Assembly: GCA_036873755.1 (NCBI GenBank)
Contig: JAVTVY010037230.1
Coordinates: 1 to 64,000 of the forward strand
From: Hanleya hanleyi
Taxonomy: Eukaryota; Mollusca; Polyplacophora; Lepidopleurida; Hanleyidae
Direction: 5' to 3'
Length of the DNA: 64,000 nt
Positions 52,519 through 64,000 of the stretch are shown here, piece after piece. The position numbers and the translations under genes are program-made. Below the pieces are notes generated by a model. It was not told the origin of the DNA. It searched no databases and was given only the letters and a program-made list of their open reading frames with translations. Positions within the stretch are counted from its first letter, which is position 1, and each line of letters starts with the position of its first letter.

Positions 52519-52632
52519 TAGTATCTAATACGAAACCAACATCACGTTGCAGTGTGTCCGGGCGAAACAAAGCATTTTCCATAAGGTGCTCAGTGGCAAT
52601 GAGGGATAAGAGATTACATGGAGTCGCCTTTT
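52519..52632 (-). CDS. Host gene, candidate internal exon
   Basis: A pyrimidine-rich acceptor ending TTTTATCAG and a GTAAGC donor enclose 114 nt that read KATPCNLLSLIATEHLMENA and LFRPDTLQRDVGFVLDT. Confidence 0.5.
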
Positions 52633-52639
52633 CTGATAA

Positions 52640-54147
52640 AATATGCAAAAGAAATGTCTGGATATAGTCAGAATTGCGAGATCCGGGATATTCTAGCTGG
52701 TTCCATGCTCCAGGGGCCGGTTTGACAAAGAGTAAGCTTACTTTCGATGGTGACATACATGTATACCTTCAACATACGTTACCATGGAGGCTACTTCATA
52801 CGTAAACTACGCGCGCTTTGTAAGACGGGCCCCTGCAATCTGAGTCGCTTTCAGGGGTATTTTTCACAGATCTCCCTATGCTAATATATGGGAAAACGGA
52901 ATGAACTGGCGGATATTAGGCAATGCCTAAGACATGCTTTACCTTATCATATTTAAGATATTATGCGTACAATAATATAAATTTTGCATCCATAATGTCA
53001 TTATCTCTCGTAGGAATGTTAGAAATATTCACGAAGGAATGATGAAAATATTCACGAAGGAATATCGGAAATGTTCACGTGGGGTGGCAAAATCGTGTAT
53101 TTCCCCTAAGATCTAAGCACCTTGATGGGCACTAATCACTTTTCGTTCTATAAAAGGGAGGAAAAAGTGCATCACTACATAACGTATCTACAAACAAGAA
53201 CACAGGTCGTGCTGCTGCTCAACGAACGTGGCATTGTGTACGATGGATGACATTTAGCAACATCCTTGCCGTTTTGTTATATATGATAGAGATCGCTCAA
53301 ATACAGTGAGAAACAAAACGCCTAAGATAGTTGGTGACGAGAGCCCATGAGAACCATGACCTTATCAAATTGACCATAGTTCCCTTCAAACATGATGAAA
53401 CACCAAACAAATAGTCGAATAATACCAGATTACCATTTTCATAATAAAACGAAATAAAAGAACGGGGTTGTGGGTGGATGAGCGATGGTGGTGGTGGTGG
53501 ACTGGAGGGTTTGAGAAAAATTGTTGTACTTCGTTGTAACTACATAAAGTATATTTCCATCGTCCGTCAACCATGATCTCAATAAACCCCATGACCTCTA
53601 TAACCACCAATATGACACGAGACCACCAAAAATTCCAGGTTAAAATCCGTCTTCAATACCTCTCTTTCCTCTCCAGTAGTGTCAGTGATTTCCATATTGA
53701 ACGGAAGTGGATTTTGGTCACATTCTTTAAGAACCCACGGTTCAGTGGTCTATCAAACACAAGCGATATAACATTTATATATGTAAATATCCAAATGCAC
53801 ACGTGTGTACACATGTAGCTTGCATCTGTAAAATCTGATTCTTATCCAAATCGTATCTTTTGATTCTCTGTAGTCTTCAAGGCTTACACGCTTCTTCCGA
53901 AAAACTTTCAGTCCATCATAAAACCAGTATTGACAGATTTTCTTACCTAGTTTAGGATGCTGGAGACTACATTTAGGGTCAATTTATTTCAGCTATTATT
54001 AATGGTGAATAATGATGTGAACTAGAAGGAGTGACGGCTTTAGTTTTATTAATTCAAAGCTATTTGAGGTAGTGACAGCTGTTGTTGTTGTTATGGTTGA
54101 GAGTATCGACTCGCAAATCGCTTCTAAAAATCTCAAACAATACTTAC
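52640..54147. other. Intronic host DNA
   Basis: No feature recognised apart from a short repeat of TTCACGAAGGAAT at about 53029 and 53051. Confidence 0.4.
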
Positions 54148-54246
54148 CTCCTTGTTTTCGTCCTTGCATATTTTTTCAAACGCTTCCGCCGCGGATACCC
54201 TTTTGCCGAACAATATATTAGCATCGTTATCCGTGAAGGTGGTTTT
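54148..54246 (-). CDS. Host gene, internal exon
   Basis: Acceptor TTGAACAG and a perfect GTAAGTA donor flank 99 nt reading KTTFTDNDANILFGKRVSAA and EAFEKICKDENKE. Confidence 0.6.
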
Positions 54247-55189
54247 CTGTTCAAATGAAAAATCGACAATTAAGTTTAACATAGTCAACACAGAAAAGAA
54301 ATTCGACTGTCGTGTGAAGACACGCGTTGTGCATCTTTGAACATATTATCCCACACAGCAAAGTTCTATGAGCGCCTTTGAACGTAAAAGTGCATCGCTA
54401 TGTATAAGCTAAAATCTTCGACTGTCCAGAGGGTGATATAATTTATAGTTCCATGGGCAGACTGTTATACATTGGTAACAGTCTGTCAAGGGGCAGTCGC
54501 ACCCACTGGTCCAGCGCCAAATGATGAACCCTATCAATAAGAGCTTACTGAGAGATTCACCATGATGCACAACGGGGTGTCTAGAAACGGGAGGCCCTGG
54601 TTCCCGGTTAGATTCCCCCTGGGTTTCAAAAAGATTCCCAAGAGGATTCTCTATGATGCCGGAATGGGTATCTGGCAGTTTTAGACCCCTGGTTCGCGAC
54701 AAGATACCCCACGGATTCGTAAGGATTCCCCAGTTCTCCACATGATTCCCTGATAACCCCACCACGAGACTGTGAGATCTTCGGCGCATGCGTGTGGTTT
54801 TTTACTTTCCTTCCGCCTGTCTGCTGTTTGGTGTCTACCATGGGTTGTCTTTGTTCAGTAAAATCCACATGAATCTCAAGTTTCTTCAGGCTATCGATGT
54901 CATGTTTCACAGCAGTTACATTTATCGTCACCACAAGATTTTTGCAAAGATTTTGTTCCAAATGTTTCCATCTAGTTCTTGATCAACATACCCGAGGATG
55001 TACAACGATGAACCATCAATGTGAAGGACAACACTAATTTGTTACTATCCAAACATGTATATTGTGCTTAAATTCTTGTGGAAATTTCTCATTTCCTAAT
55101 AATCCTCCGAATATGAGAATTTCCATCAAGGTCGAGAACAGCAGTGGACAGTAGCAAACCATCGTTGTTGTTCGCATTCATAATTTATT

Positions 55190-55460
55190 CATATTACAAG
55201 CGTCTAGTCCGTCATTCATAATCCAGCCGTCGTCCATTAGAGAATATCCGCGTCCATAATCCAAAGACCTATTCCATATTCCATATAACAGTATTAGCAC
55301 CAAATTCAAAAAGACAATCATAGTATACATAAACATAGGCTTGTTTCCTGCAAGAGAGAAGCGGTCAACAGTTTTCAATGATGCCGGCAAGACATCATGA
55401 TGTTCCAAAAATATCAAATCCGTATCGCTGATCAGTATTCTTAATCCATAATATTCGTTG
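55190..55460 (-). mobile_element. 3' end of the retroelement seen at 39859-40719, second copy
   Basis: The minus strand matches 40450-40719 nearly base for base. It ends GACGCTTGTAATATGAATAAA. It has only untranslated sequence, being more strongly 5'-truncated. The frame at 55178-55495 is an accident of this sequence. Confidence 0.75.
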
Positions 55461-55976
55461 TAAAGTATCACCCAGGGAAATGGGAAATCCAGCAATGAAT
55501 TCTCCCCATGAGAACCCAGGGCATCGAAGGGATTCCTCTGTTGATCCCCCTAGGACATCCTGTTGATTCACCTGGGGATTCGTGTTAGTTGCCGTTGCCG
55601 TTGCCGCATCACTACGATCACCCTAAGTCCCTCAGTGAGCAATCTAAATTGGTCTGCGATTGAATTTAATCAAATCATAAAGTAGTTTGTTTGGTTAGGT
55701 TTTCACAGCAAACCATTCGTCACTGAACGTGCCGCCATGCTATCTAGGCCCCTCGACTGAGACTGAACTAAATGAACGCTAGGTTAACAGAGGTATTTTG
55801 ATGAATTGAAAAGTAATCGGAACGTTCGACAATCATCGCTTTTACTATATATCATGTCATTTGCGGTGGTGTGCTGCTCGGGCGGGAATCCCATCCGAAA
55901 ATCTGACTGGTGGCTGTGGTATTGCTGTATCTCAGTGCGGTAGATGCCCACTCTGTCTGATCCACAGTTTGTAGTT

Positions 55977-56560
55977 TAACCCTATCTGGCCTGGGCTTTT
56001 TGGGACCTGTCCAGGTTTGGGGGGGCCGAAATGGCGCCCCCTAATTATTTTTCTTACCCCTTGAGCTAAGGGGCTGAAACTTATCACACTATACCCTTGG
56101 GTCAAGCTCTACCAGAAAATGTGGATAAATCCAAGATGGCTGCTTTCATGACGTCACAGTGACGTCATTTTCAAAAAACGGCATTTTTTGGTCGATTTTT
56201 CGGTCAGATTTTCCGAATTTTTTATTTTTGCAACTTCTCCGCAAAAACTGCATGATAAATTAGTAAATATTAATGTGATGCGAAATAAAATAGTTTTTGC
56301 CCACTTTTCATCGCGGAAAAGCAGAAATTTTGAAGAAATATGACAAAAATATCACTTTTCTGCTACCTCATGTTGCCGCCATCTTGGATTTTCCCATGAT
56401 CCTCTGCTCGGGGCGTCATGCAAATAGGCTCAAAATGACCCAAAGATGACAAGCTATGAAGTCACGGAGTTTCAGCTCTCCATTTTTTTGTCGTTCTGGA
56501 TATAGCGCAGAAAGTTTGGTAGGGGGCCATAATGCCCCCACCCCAGGCCAGGTAGGGTTA
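55977..56560. mobile_element. MITE with TAACCCTA ends
   Basis: The ends TAACCCTATCTGGCCTGGG and CCCCAGGCCAGGTAGGGTTA are inverted copies. The inside holds imperfect palindromes and two CRE-like sites at about 56150-56165. A diverged relative may lie at about 1205-1330. Confidence 0.6.
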
Positions 56561-57020
56561 CAATTGGTTGTATGTTATAGTTCTTGTTTTATCTTAGTCT
56601 TTTAACTGGGTTGAACAATAATTTACGTAAATCCAAAATGCCAGCGGTTAACAGTTCTTCTGCTTTCACAACAGATGCAGTAACCCAGTCTACATAGCGA
56701 TGGCCAAACTGCGCACAGTATCTACACATCCCTAAAGGTTTTCACTGCCGTTCACCTTGACATAAGCACATGTGCTTGCTTACCTATGACATAATCACTT
56801 CCATGAAGCCTCTGTATCCGCGCACTATTTCCAACGTTCCATGATCGACGGCGATCTGACTTGGGAGTATTACAAATTCATGAAAAATTAAAAAGACGGC
56901 CCTAGTCTAGAATCGGGCCGCCTCCAACAGTAGAGAGCGATTGATACTGGGATACATGCTGAGTACGCCAGCTTGCGCCTACCCATCAGCGCAGTGAACA
57001 GGCTGAGTGATGTCACTTAC

Positions 57021-57092
57021 GTCTTCAAATGCCTTTGTGAGCTCCTCCAGGCTTATGGTATTGCTGGTGTCAATATCATGATCCTTGAGCAC
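57021..57092 (-). CDS. Host gene, exon with EF-hand-like loop
   Basis: TTATTCAG acceptor and GTAAGT donor flank 72 nt reading VLKDHDIDTSNTISLEELTK and AFED. The Asp-x-Asp-x-Ser-Asn-x-Ile-Ser-x-x-Glu spacing fits a calcium-binding EF-hand loop. Confidence 0.65.
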
Positions 57093-57959
57093 CTGAATAA
57101 GGACAGAAATAACATTGGGATCATCGTGACTAATAATGGCAGGTGACTGCTGCCTTAAAGTAGAATTAAGTTAATGGGCATGGACTGTCCAGTAAGCAGT
57201 GTATATGACTGAACATGAACATGATTGAACGTTTTGCTCACTCTAGAATTCAGTGCCGAACCGTGGGGGAAAATGGCGCTTGGTATGGGAAAATCGGTGA
57301 TTTCCCCACCTTTTGAAGTCCGTTTGCATGTTTGACATCGAGACGGGCACTGAAATCTTAAAACCACTACTTACATATCAGATTCCGACGTGGTATAATA
57401 AAACATGACAAAGGACAGTTGTATGTATCTGGGAAACAACGAATTCGTCTGAGCGAGTGTTTTGAGGAAGATGTATGAAAGATATTAGAACGACATCAAA
57501 TTTACCGCGTTGGAAGTGTGTATCAAATCTCAAAAATATCTTGCAAACATGGAGTTTATCATATTCATCTTGTATTATGTAAATCTGTACTCCACACAAG
57601 CCTTGTCCATTGAGGGAGCCCTGTACGTCTACAACAATCATTTTAATGCTGTGATAAAAGTAACAAACAATGGACAGCTGACACAGGACACCGGTTCACC
57701 GCCTTCTTGGAATCTCGTTCTTTTTCGACTTAATGCCATTTTGGTGAAGACAATAAGGGTATTGGATGGCTCCTCTTCGCCCAAACATGGGCATATTTGG
57801 AAGCAAATGAGGTCTGAAATGTGCTTCCAAGAGATAGTTTGTCTTCGATAGAGTGTTAGATCTCCTGTCGCGGTACAGTTTGGTCAGACGAACTATGACT
57901 GGAGATGATATATCATATTCAGATTTTTGAATTACTTAAATATTCATGGAATTAGTTAC

Positions 57960-58044
57960 CTTCATAAAGGCGTCCACCGCTTTGATGACTTTCCCGTGCT
58001 CTCTCGCTGCTCTCAGCTGTTTTTTGCGATTGTGTAGATACTTT
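57960..58044 (-). CDS. Host gene, internal exon
   Basis: A CTGTAG acceptor and GTAACT donor flank a basic helical segment, KYLHNRKKQLRAAREHGKVI and KAVDAFMK. Confidence 0.55.
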
Positions 58045-58434
58045 CTACAGGAGAACGAATATGGTATTAATATTACAATCCAAACTGTATTGAATCGACT
58101 GATCATTTTTTACATGCTAATAAGGCGCCAGATTTAGTTATTTCTGGTATACACAGCTAAACAACAAAGCATTGGTAAAATGGTTCTACATGGAAAGGAT
58201 TTGGTTCAAGAGAACCACTTGGGATTTATAATATTTTGTTGTAACTAGAGAACAAAGTCAAATATATATTTATACAATTTGAGCGAAAACAATCGCAACA
58301 TGGCCAGGGATATGGCAGTCTGGTGCAACTATTGTGTGAATTTCCTGTCTCTCCCTTTGATTGTTCTGATGGACAGAGAGCGAAACTCGAATGGTCACAA
58401 GCGGGTTGCTATAAAAATGAGACTGTAATCGTAC

Positions 58435-58526
58435 TTGGAAAGATCGGTTTCTGGGAATTTCGGTAGCTCGGTTCCTCGTCGACTCTCCAATGCGGTGCGG
58501 TACATCTCTTGCTCATCGTTATCATA
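58435..58526 (-). CDS. Host gene, candidate internal exon
   Basis: After a CATTCCAG acceptor the frame reads YDNDEQEMYRTALESRRGTE and LPKFPETDLS. The donor (GTACGA) is weak, so the 3' boundary is uncertain. Confidence 0.45.
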
Positions 58527-58974
58527 CTGGAATGTAAGAAAATTTCCAATTGTTTTAATTAATAAAGAACCATTACAGAAACTTTATGATTGGTTGATTT
58601 TTTCTTACAAGTTTCTTCACCAACCAATAAATATACCCGAATTTCCATTTGAAAATACTCAAAACTCAATTGATCATGGGAGATCCTTCACCTGGTAATC
58701 CTACATCGCATAGTATAATCATGCTGCCTGCGTGCCTTAGCAGTAGAGGGAAAATGGGGGGTCCTGGCCCAATCTTATATGTAATATGCCACAAAATAGT
58801 GTTTTTGTTAATTAATATGTGTTGCTCCCTATTTATTTACATAATATTTTTTGTTACTTAAAAAGTATTGCCCCCCGTTTTGTTACTTCATATGTATTAA
58901 TCCCTGTTTTCATATGTAAGTTCTATTTTTAGAGCGTCACCTCAGTTCTATTTTTAGATTCTGGCATCATTGTT

Positions 58975-60560
58975 AGTGCACCTGTTCTATTGTTATTTCC
59001 TGTTCCTTTGTCTTTAATTCTCGACAGACTTGCACGCTGCATCTAGGTGGAACAATGGTCTCCTCATAAACAAAGAGCGATGAGTCACGCTATTGACTGA
59101 CGAAATTTGTATTTGCTCACAGTATTGGGAAAACCCAACTTCTATTGTTATTTCTTGACAGACATACCTACACCTGGCAATTAAATCACTTGACTGAATC
59201 ATTGACTCATTTACTCACTAACTCATTGACTCATTTACTCACTGAATCATAAAACCACACAATCATTGACTCATTTACACAATCACTCATTGACTCATTT
59301 ACTCATTAACTCAATGACTCATTTACTCACTGAATCATAAAATCACACAATCATTGACTGATTTATACAATCACTCATGGACTCATTTACTCATTAACTC
59401 AATGACTCATTTACTCACTGAATCAAAAAATCACTGATTCATTGACTCATAAAATCACACAACCATTGACTCATTTACTCACTGAATCATTGACTCATTT
59501 ACTCATTATCTCAATGACTCATATACTCACTGATTCATACATTCATTGACACAATCACTGATTCAATAAAAAAATGGGTTTCCCCTTTTCGGTTTTTCTA
59601 CTACTCATTTTGCATGGACTTTAAAAACGCTTTCTGTAATACTGATCTTATTACTGTAGATTACGCCACGCTGTTCAATAGTTGCTCATTAGGAGCGAGT
59701 ATAGTCCATTCATGCGTACATATCGCTTTCTGTCTATACTACTCCCCCTTCTTTTCCTCTCGCTAAATTCAGTGTGCATTATTTTTACTATAAAGTCTGT
59801 ATAATGGGACCGAGTTACTTCATATGTTTTATATATAGAGCAACACCTCAGTTCTACTTTTACACCTTGACATCATTGTTAATACACCTGTTCTATTGTT
59901 ATTTCTTTATTATTTCCTGGTCCTTTGTCTTCAATTCTCGATAGACTTGACCCCGCAGCTATGCAGAACAATAGACTCCCCATAAACAAAGAGCTATGAG
60001 TCAAGCTCTACATCGTTATCATAGCTAAATTGGATAAATTTGTATTTGCCCACACACTGACAGTATTGGGAAAACTCCTATTCTATTCTTATTTCTTGCT
60101 AATTCCTGTTCCTTTGTCTTTAGATCTCGACAAGTACAGACGCGTCTATGCAGAACAATAGACTCCCTATAAATAAAGAGCGATGAGTCGCGCTATTCAT
60201 TGCCATCATAGCTAAATTGGCCTAATTTATATTTGCCCCCACACTGCCATCATTGCTAATTTCATGCTCCTTTGTTATTTCTCGACAGACTTGACAACTG
60301 CATTTAGGTAGGGCAATAGTCTCTCCATAAACAAAGAGCCGTACACGCTCACACACTAACATTATTGGGATAACCCCTGTTCTATTGTTATTTCTTGGTA
60401 ATTCCCTGTTCCTTTGCCTTTAATTCTCGACAAGTACAGGCGCGTCGGTACAGAACAATAGACTCCCATAAACAAAGAGCCATGTGTCACGCTATTCATT
60501 GCCATCACAGCTAAATGGGGAAAATTTATATACGTCCACACCCCTTCATCAAGACTATCG
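58975..60560. repeat. Tandem repeats with TTCTATTGTTATTTC
   Basis: About five diverged units of 150-200 bp share CTGTTCTATTGTTATTTC, TTTGTCTTTAATTCTCGAC and ATAAACAAAGAGC, with an unrelated TGACTCA block between the first and the others. Confidence 0.65.
59195..59570. repeat. Microrepeat block of TGACTCATTTACTCA
   Basis: Ten exact TGACTCA heptamers in about 375 bp, mixed with ACTCACTGAATCA and AATCACACAATCA variants. Confidence 0.75.
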
Positions 60561-61216
60561 GTACTCACCACTTTATTGTGACTTAACCGTCGGTCAGATT
60601 TTATTGTGACTTAACCGTCGGTCAGATTCTATAACGCTTGTCCGAAACCGTCACAGGAGCTCGATCGTATGTCACCACATCCGTACATCGTCTTCAATTT
60701 CTTTATTTCCATTGGATTTACGAGTGTATGTGTGTATGTGGTTTTTATGTGCTTTTATGTGTTTGTACGTTTTCATTTTTCTGATGTTCTTACAGCATAC
60801 ATCCTTATGCGACCACATTGACCAGGGCGTTGAAAATATCCTTTTATTTACTATAAGGAACAACCTACCTGAACTCTCATTCTTTACCATACCGGTCTAT
60901 AAGCTTTCAATTTAGCGGAGAGAGATGGTCCTATTGCACTCAAAAAGACCAAAACAAAAAGAAAATTATGATGGAATTGGAGTTATTTTTACTGTGAGAA
61001 TTTCGTTCTTTCTACTCTTTCTAAGAATTGATTGAAGAATTATAGTACTTCTGCACTCTTTAAATCATCCGGCATTTCCAAGATCGTACTAGACGTTTGA
61101 CGACAACTAAACTTAAAATTCAGGACGCGTTCTTCTTATTTTAAGAGTATTTATCAACGACTTTTGAAGTTTTCTTGAAATTGAGAAAAGAATCCCTGCA
61201 GTTAAGAGCAACCTAC

Positions 61217-61442
61217 CTGAACTCTCATTCTTGACCATACCGGTCGCCTCCATATAGCACTTTATTATATGGTCTTGTGCGTGGCACGTGCCATTATCAA
61301 TTAACTCTAAGGGACAATAATGGGGTAAACACTCCCTTTTGTGAACGCTTTGGCTCTGCGAGTTTGAACTGGAGCCGATGGGCCAAAGCTTTTGTCCGGT
61401 CGGTGGGTCTACGCGTGCCAGGTCTTTTTGTTCCGTTCTCAT
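61217..61442 (-). CDS. Host gene, candidate first coding exon
   Basis: ATG 61442 opens 75 codons that read MRTEQKDLARVDPPTGQKLW, a Cys-containing middle (HYCPLELIDNGTC) and end MVKNESSG at a GTAGGT donor. A shorter copy of the exon end with the same donor lies at about 60866-60892, evidence of local duplication. Confidence 0.45.
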
Positions 61443-61854
61443 CTTTTCTATAGGATATTAACCCAGTAGAAATCTTAATTGACGTTATTCAAATGTGTTT
61501 TTGCCGCAATTCATATGAAAAAGCCACCTTAACAGTTTGGAGGTAAATTTTTCTTTTCTTAGACTACCTTTTCTACAGATTACTGATAATTGATTAGTGA
61601 TATTAATATTTTTTAACACATAATAATAAAATACATCTTTCTTTTGTGGGACATGTCTGCATAACTTTGTACGCAACAATATACATCCAGCAAACAACAA
61701 CAACGCCCTTAGATGCCCAATATGTCGGGGTCATATTACTAAAGTTCCAAAAAAATATATTTAGATTTTAACATCATTTAACCCAAGGCTCTTTATTAAG
61801 GGCCGCCGTTCAAACTCAAAAAACAGAAACACTAACTTTCCACAAACTCATGTT

Positions 61855-61945
61855 TGTATGTATGTATTTGTGTATGTGTTTGTATTTGTGTGTGTGTTTG
61901 TATTTGTATGTGTGTGTATTTATTTGTGTGTGTGTTTTTATGACT
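61855..61945. repeat. TG-rich microsatellite
   Basis: Runs of TGTGTTTGTATTTG and related words. Confidence 0.8.
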
Positions 61946-62479
61946 GATGAGTAATTGAGTTAATGAACCAGTTTGTGAATGTGTAAGTATAAACAGGGAT
62001 TGTTAGTGATTATGTAAGCATGTGGAATATTTTTTTTTATTGAATCATTTAGTGACTGTATGGGTGCACTATCTCTAATATGTGAGATAGCCGCTAAATT
62101 CCTATACATTCTATTGACGCAGACTCTTTATGGTGTAGGGTGTTATATATTATACACTACTTTTAATATCCTAATAAGCCCCAAACATAGTTATGGACGC
62201 ATATATAATATGCAAATATGTGCGCAAACGTTATTTTTCATCATATGTCCTAGCTGTATCGAGTCTGACCATAGCTTGTTTTCCGCCTCACACGTCCTGG
62301 GTAAATTACACACAATATTTTAACTCCTGCAAAAATACAGATATAGAAAGGTTACATACATATATTGACACTGAATTTCAACGAAACGCTGTTTTTATAT
62401 ATGAAAATCAATATTATCATTTGAGGGAAATATTGTGATTGTTAGACTATACCTTTTTACGGAATTCTGACAAATAAAC

Positions 62480-62930
62480 GGTGATATTATTATTTTGCGG
62501 GTGAATGATTGTGTAAATCATTGAATGATTCTATGAATCGGTGATTTTGTAAATGATTGAATGAATCTGTTATTATGTGGGTGAACGATTGTGTAAATCA
62601 TTGAACGATTCTTTGAATCAGTGATTTTGTAAATGATTGAATGAATCTGTCATTATGCGAATGTATGATTGTGTAATTCATTCAATGATTCTTTGAATCA
62701 GTGATTTTGTGGAAGATTGTATGAATCCCTCATTATGCGGATTATTGAATGAATGAATGATTCTTTGAATCAGTGACTGTGTAAATGATTGAATGTGAAT
62801 CTGTCATTATGGGGGTGTATAATTGTTTAATTCATTGAATGATTCTTTGAATCAGTGATTTTGTGGAAGATTGAATGAATGAGACATTATGTGGGTGATT
62901 AAATCAGACAGTGATTGTCTAAATGATACA
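62480..62930. repeat. Tandem repeats with GAATGATTCTTTGAATCAGTG
   Basis: About five units of roughly 75-80 bp containing TCATTGAATGATTC and GTGATTTTGTAAATGATTG. They look like a diverged inverted counterpart of 59195-59570. Confidence 0.65.
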
Positions 62931-62960
62931 TTGAATCAATGTGTGTGTGTGAATAAACAG

Positions 62961-63140
62961 CCGCCAATCAGAGCACGGCATTTCTATTGTCTAAAAATAT
63001 TCACCAATCAGAGGACAGCTCTTCTATTGTCTAAAAATATCCCCCAATCAGAGAACAGCTCTTCTATTGTCTAAATATATCCATCAATCAGAGGGTAGCT
63101 CTTCTATTGTCTAAAAATAGTCACCAACCAACGATCAGCT
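62961..63140 (+). promoter_or_regulatory. CCAAT-box array with 40-bp period
   Basis: CCAATCAG or a close variant begins at 62964, 63004, 63044, 63084 and 63124, exactly 40 bp apart, each followed by CTTCTATTGTCTAAA in the intact units. CCAAT boxes bind NF-Y. Confidence 0.7.
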
Positions 63141-63167
63141 TATTTTAAGCCATCCACTACCGTATGC

Positions 63168-63175
63168 TATAAAAG
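63168..63175 (+). promoter_or_regulatory. TATA box of the zinc-finger ORF
   Basis: TATAAAAG, 39 nt before ATG 63207 and directly after the CCAAT array. Confidence 0.7.
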
Positions 63176-63206
63176 CGACTACCCATCGTGTCATTCTTCA
63201 TTCATC

Positions 63207-63623
63207 ATGGATTACTCTAAAATCGACTCCTTCCCGGACGTAAATTCCTTGAATGCTTGGGCTTCAGAGCGGGGCGCCTATAACGATGTTGCTGTCAATT
63301 TATGTCGAATACAACTACTCGCCGATACCATCTGTCGTTTCGCGCCCACCATTCCTCAAATTCAATGCGATGTTTGCTCTCAAACCTTCACGAATCGAAG
63401 AAATATGCTTCGCCATCGACGCAGTCACACCAGTCAACCATTCAACTGTTTCACATGTCGAAAATCCTTCACTCGCATGGATAAACTTTTAACTTATCAG
63501 CGTTCCCATACGAGGAAAAGACATGTTTATGGCGCACATCATAGCAGAGTTAAGCGGATGAAAACAGACCTACCACCACATCAGTCTAAATGTAACTTTT
63601 GCGGAATCATAGCACCGGCATAA
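63207..63623 (+). CDS. C2H2 zinc-finger protein, probably from a mobile element
   Basis: 138 aa. Residues 1-50 are not recognised. Finger 1 (CDVCSQTFTNRRNMLRHRRSH) has all four ligands. Finger 2 (CFTCRKSFTRMDKLLTYQRS) has Tyr where the first His should be, so it should not bind zinc normally. A basic linker and a final CNFCG pair follow. The 3' flank is the dispersed repeat also found at 49966-50390, which suggests that ORF and promoter belong to a mobile element; the finger defect suggests decay. Confidence 0.6.
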   Translation: MDYSKIDSFPDVNSLNAWASERGAYNDVAVNLCRIQLLADTICRFAPTIPQIQCDVCSQTFTNRRNMLRHRRSHTSQPFNCFTCRKSFTRMDKLLTYQRSHTRKRHVYGAHHSRVKRMKTDLPPHQSKCNFCGIIAPA

Positions 63624-63995
63624 GCGGTATTACATACAAATCTAAAGAGCTATGATGGAAATGCTCTTTCAACTCGTATACTGGTAATTGGTGAGCTGTT
63701 TCGCTGTGACAGCTCGTACATTTGAGATTGGTGAGCTGCATCGTCGTCAGATGTAAATGACGGCAATTAACACAAAAGAATTAACACAAAATCCCGATGT
63801 CGACCCAGCATCAACTTCCCACAAATGCCAACATATATCAAAGACCAAAAGGTCTGTACAGGGGGCGGGCCTCGGGGACGAAACGTCCACCAGCAGAATC
63901 TTGCCATATACAGGTAAAAATTACAACACATATAAGGGAAGTGGGAAGAGGTGCCGACATACTGACTGCGTCATATGACTTCACAGAATAGTCTT
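63600..63995 (-). repeat. Dispersed repeat, copy 2
   Basis: Inverted relative to 49966-50390, with the GTCAGTATGTCGGCACC part on the other side of the ACAGCTCACCAAT units, as if cut from a tandem array at a different point. Confidence 0.6.
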
Positions 63996-64000
63996 CTGGT

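Larger units (their letters stand above)
54247..57020. other. Intronic host DNA with repeats
   Basis: 54540-54780 and 55470-55590 are rich in GGATTCCCC-type words. A retroelement end and a MITE are listed separately. Confidence 0.4.

Noticed and set aside
55178..55495. 105-aa minus-strand frame with a hydrophobic stretch
   Set aside because: It is the 3' untranslated region of a retroelement; the other copy has different frame breaks.

Overview
The window is genomic DNA of a multicellular animal, probably a marine invertebrate; the phylum cannot be told from the sequence. It carries spliced host exons, LINE and MITE debris, satellites, and two Polinton/Maverick (adintovirus-like) elements.

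Element 1 (5077-25189) is a structurally complete Polinton. It has terminal inverted repeats that begin AGTAGTATAT and is bracketed by a perfect 6-bp target duplication, TATGGC. From the left it carries: a CARD protein with PC4-like repeats; a hairpin-rich repeat block; a divergent pair of RING-finger genes; an acidic protein on the minus strand; two further PC4-like-repeat proteins; a retroviral-type integrase with a C-terminal chromodomain; a mucin-like membrane protein; the packaging ATPase; two small virion-associated proteins; a penton-like minor capsid protein; a basic core-like protein; the major capsid protein; and an adenain-type protease. Facing them on the minus strand are a tRNA-Leu gene and the protein-primed family B DNA polymerase. 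Nine genes have a recognisable TATA box. Three neighbouring accessory genes end in histone-type stem-loops. Three genes are broken by one base each at short homopolymers (8483-8487, 16408-16410, 19361-19367). That could be early decay or assembly error.

Element 2 (28859 to about 44690) is a decayed relative in the opposite orientation. It keeps a Polinton-type left terminus, a protease, a core-like protein, a penton-like protein, two small proteins and the ATPase, all with open frames. Polymerase and integrase are missing and no right terminus is visible. Its major capsid gene is cut twice: by a 5.4-kb foldback element (34016-39437, 11-bp target duplication) that holds a 40-bp minisatellite, and by a 5'-truncated retroelement (39859-40719, 26-bp target duplication).

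The rest is host sequence. 1-5070 holds a LINE fragment and a TA-flanked non-autonomous transposon. 25.2-28.9 kb holds small inverted-repeat elements. From about 49.3 to 61.4 kb on the minus strand lie exons, with good splice sites, of at least one unidentified host gene; one encodes an EF-hand-like loop. 58.9-63.1 kb is rich in tandem repeats. The window ends in a zinc-finger ORF behind a TATA box and a phased CCAAT-box array.

The most unusual material is the accessory region of element 1: a CARD domain, reiterated PC4-like folds, paired RING proteins, histone-like 3' ends and a tRNA gene, all inside one mobile virus-like unit.
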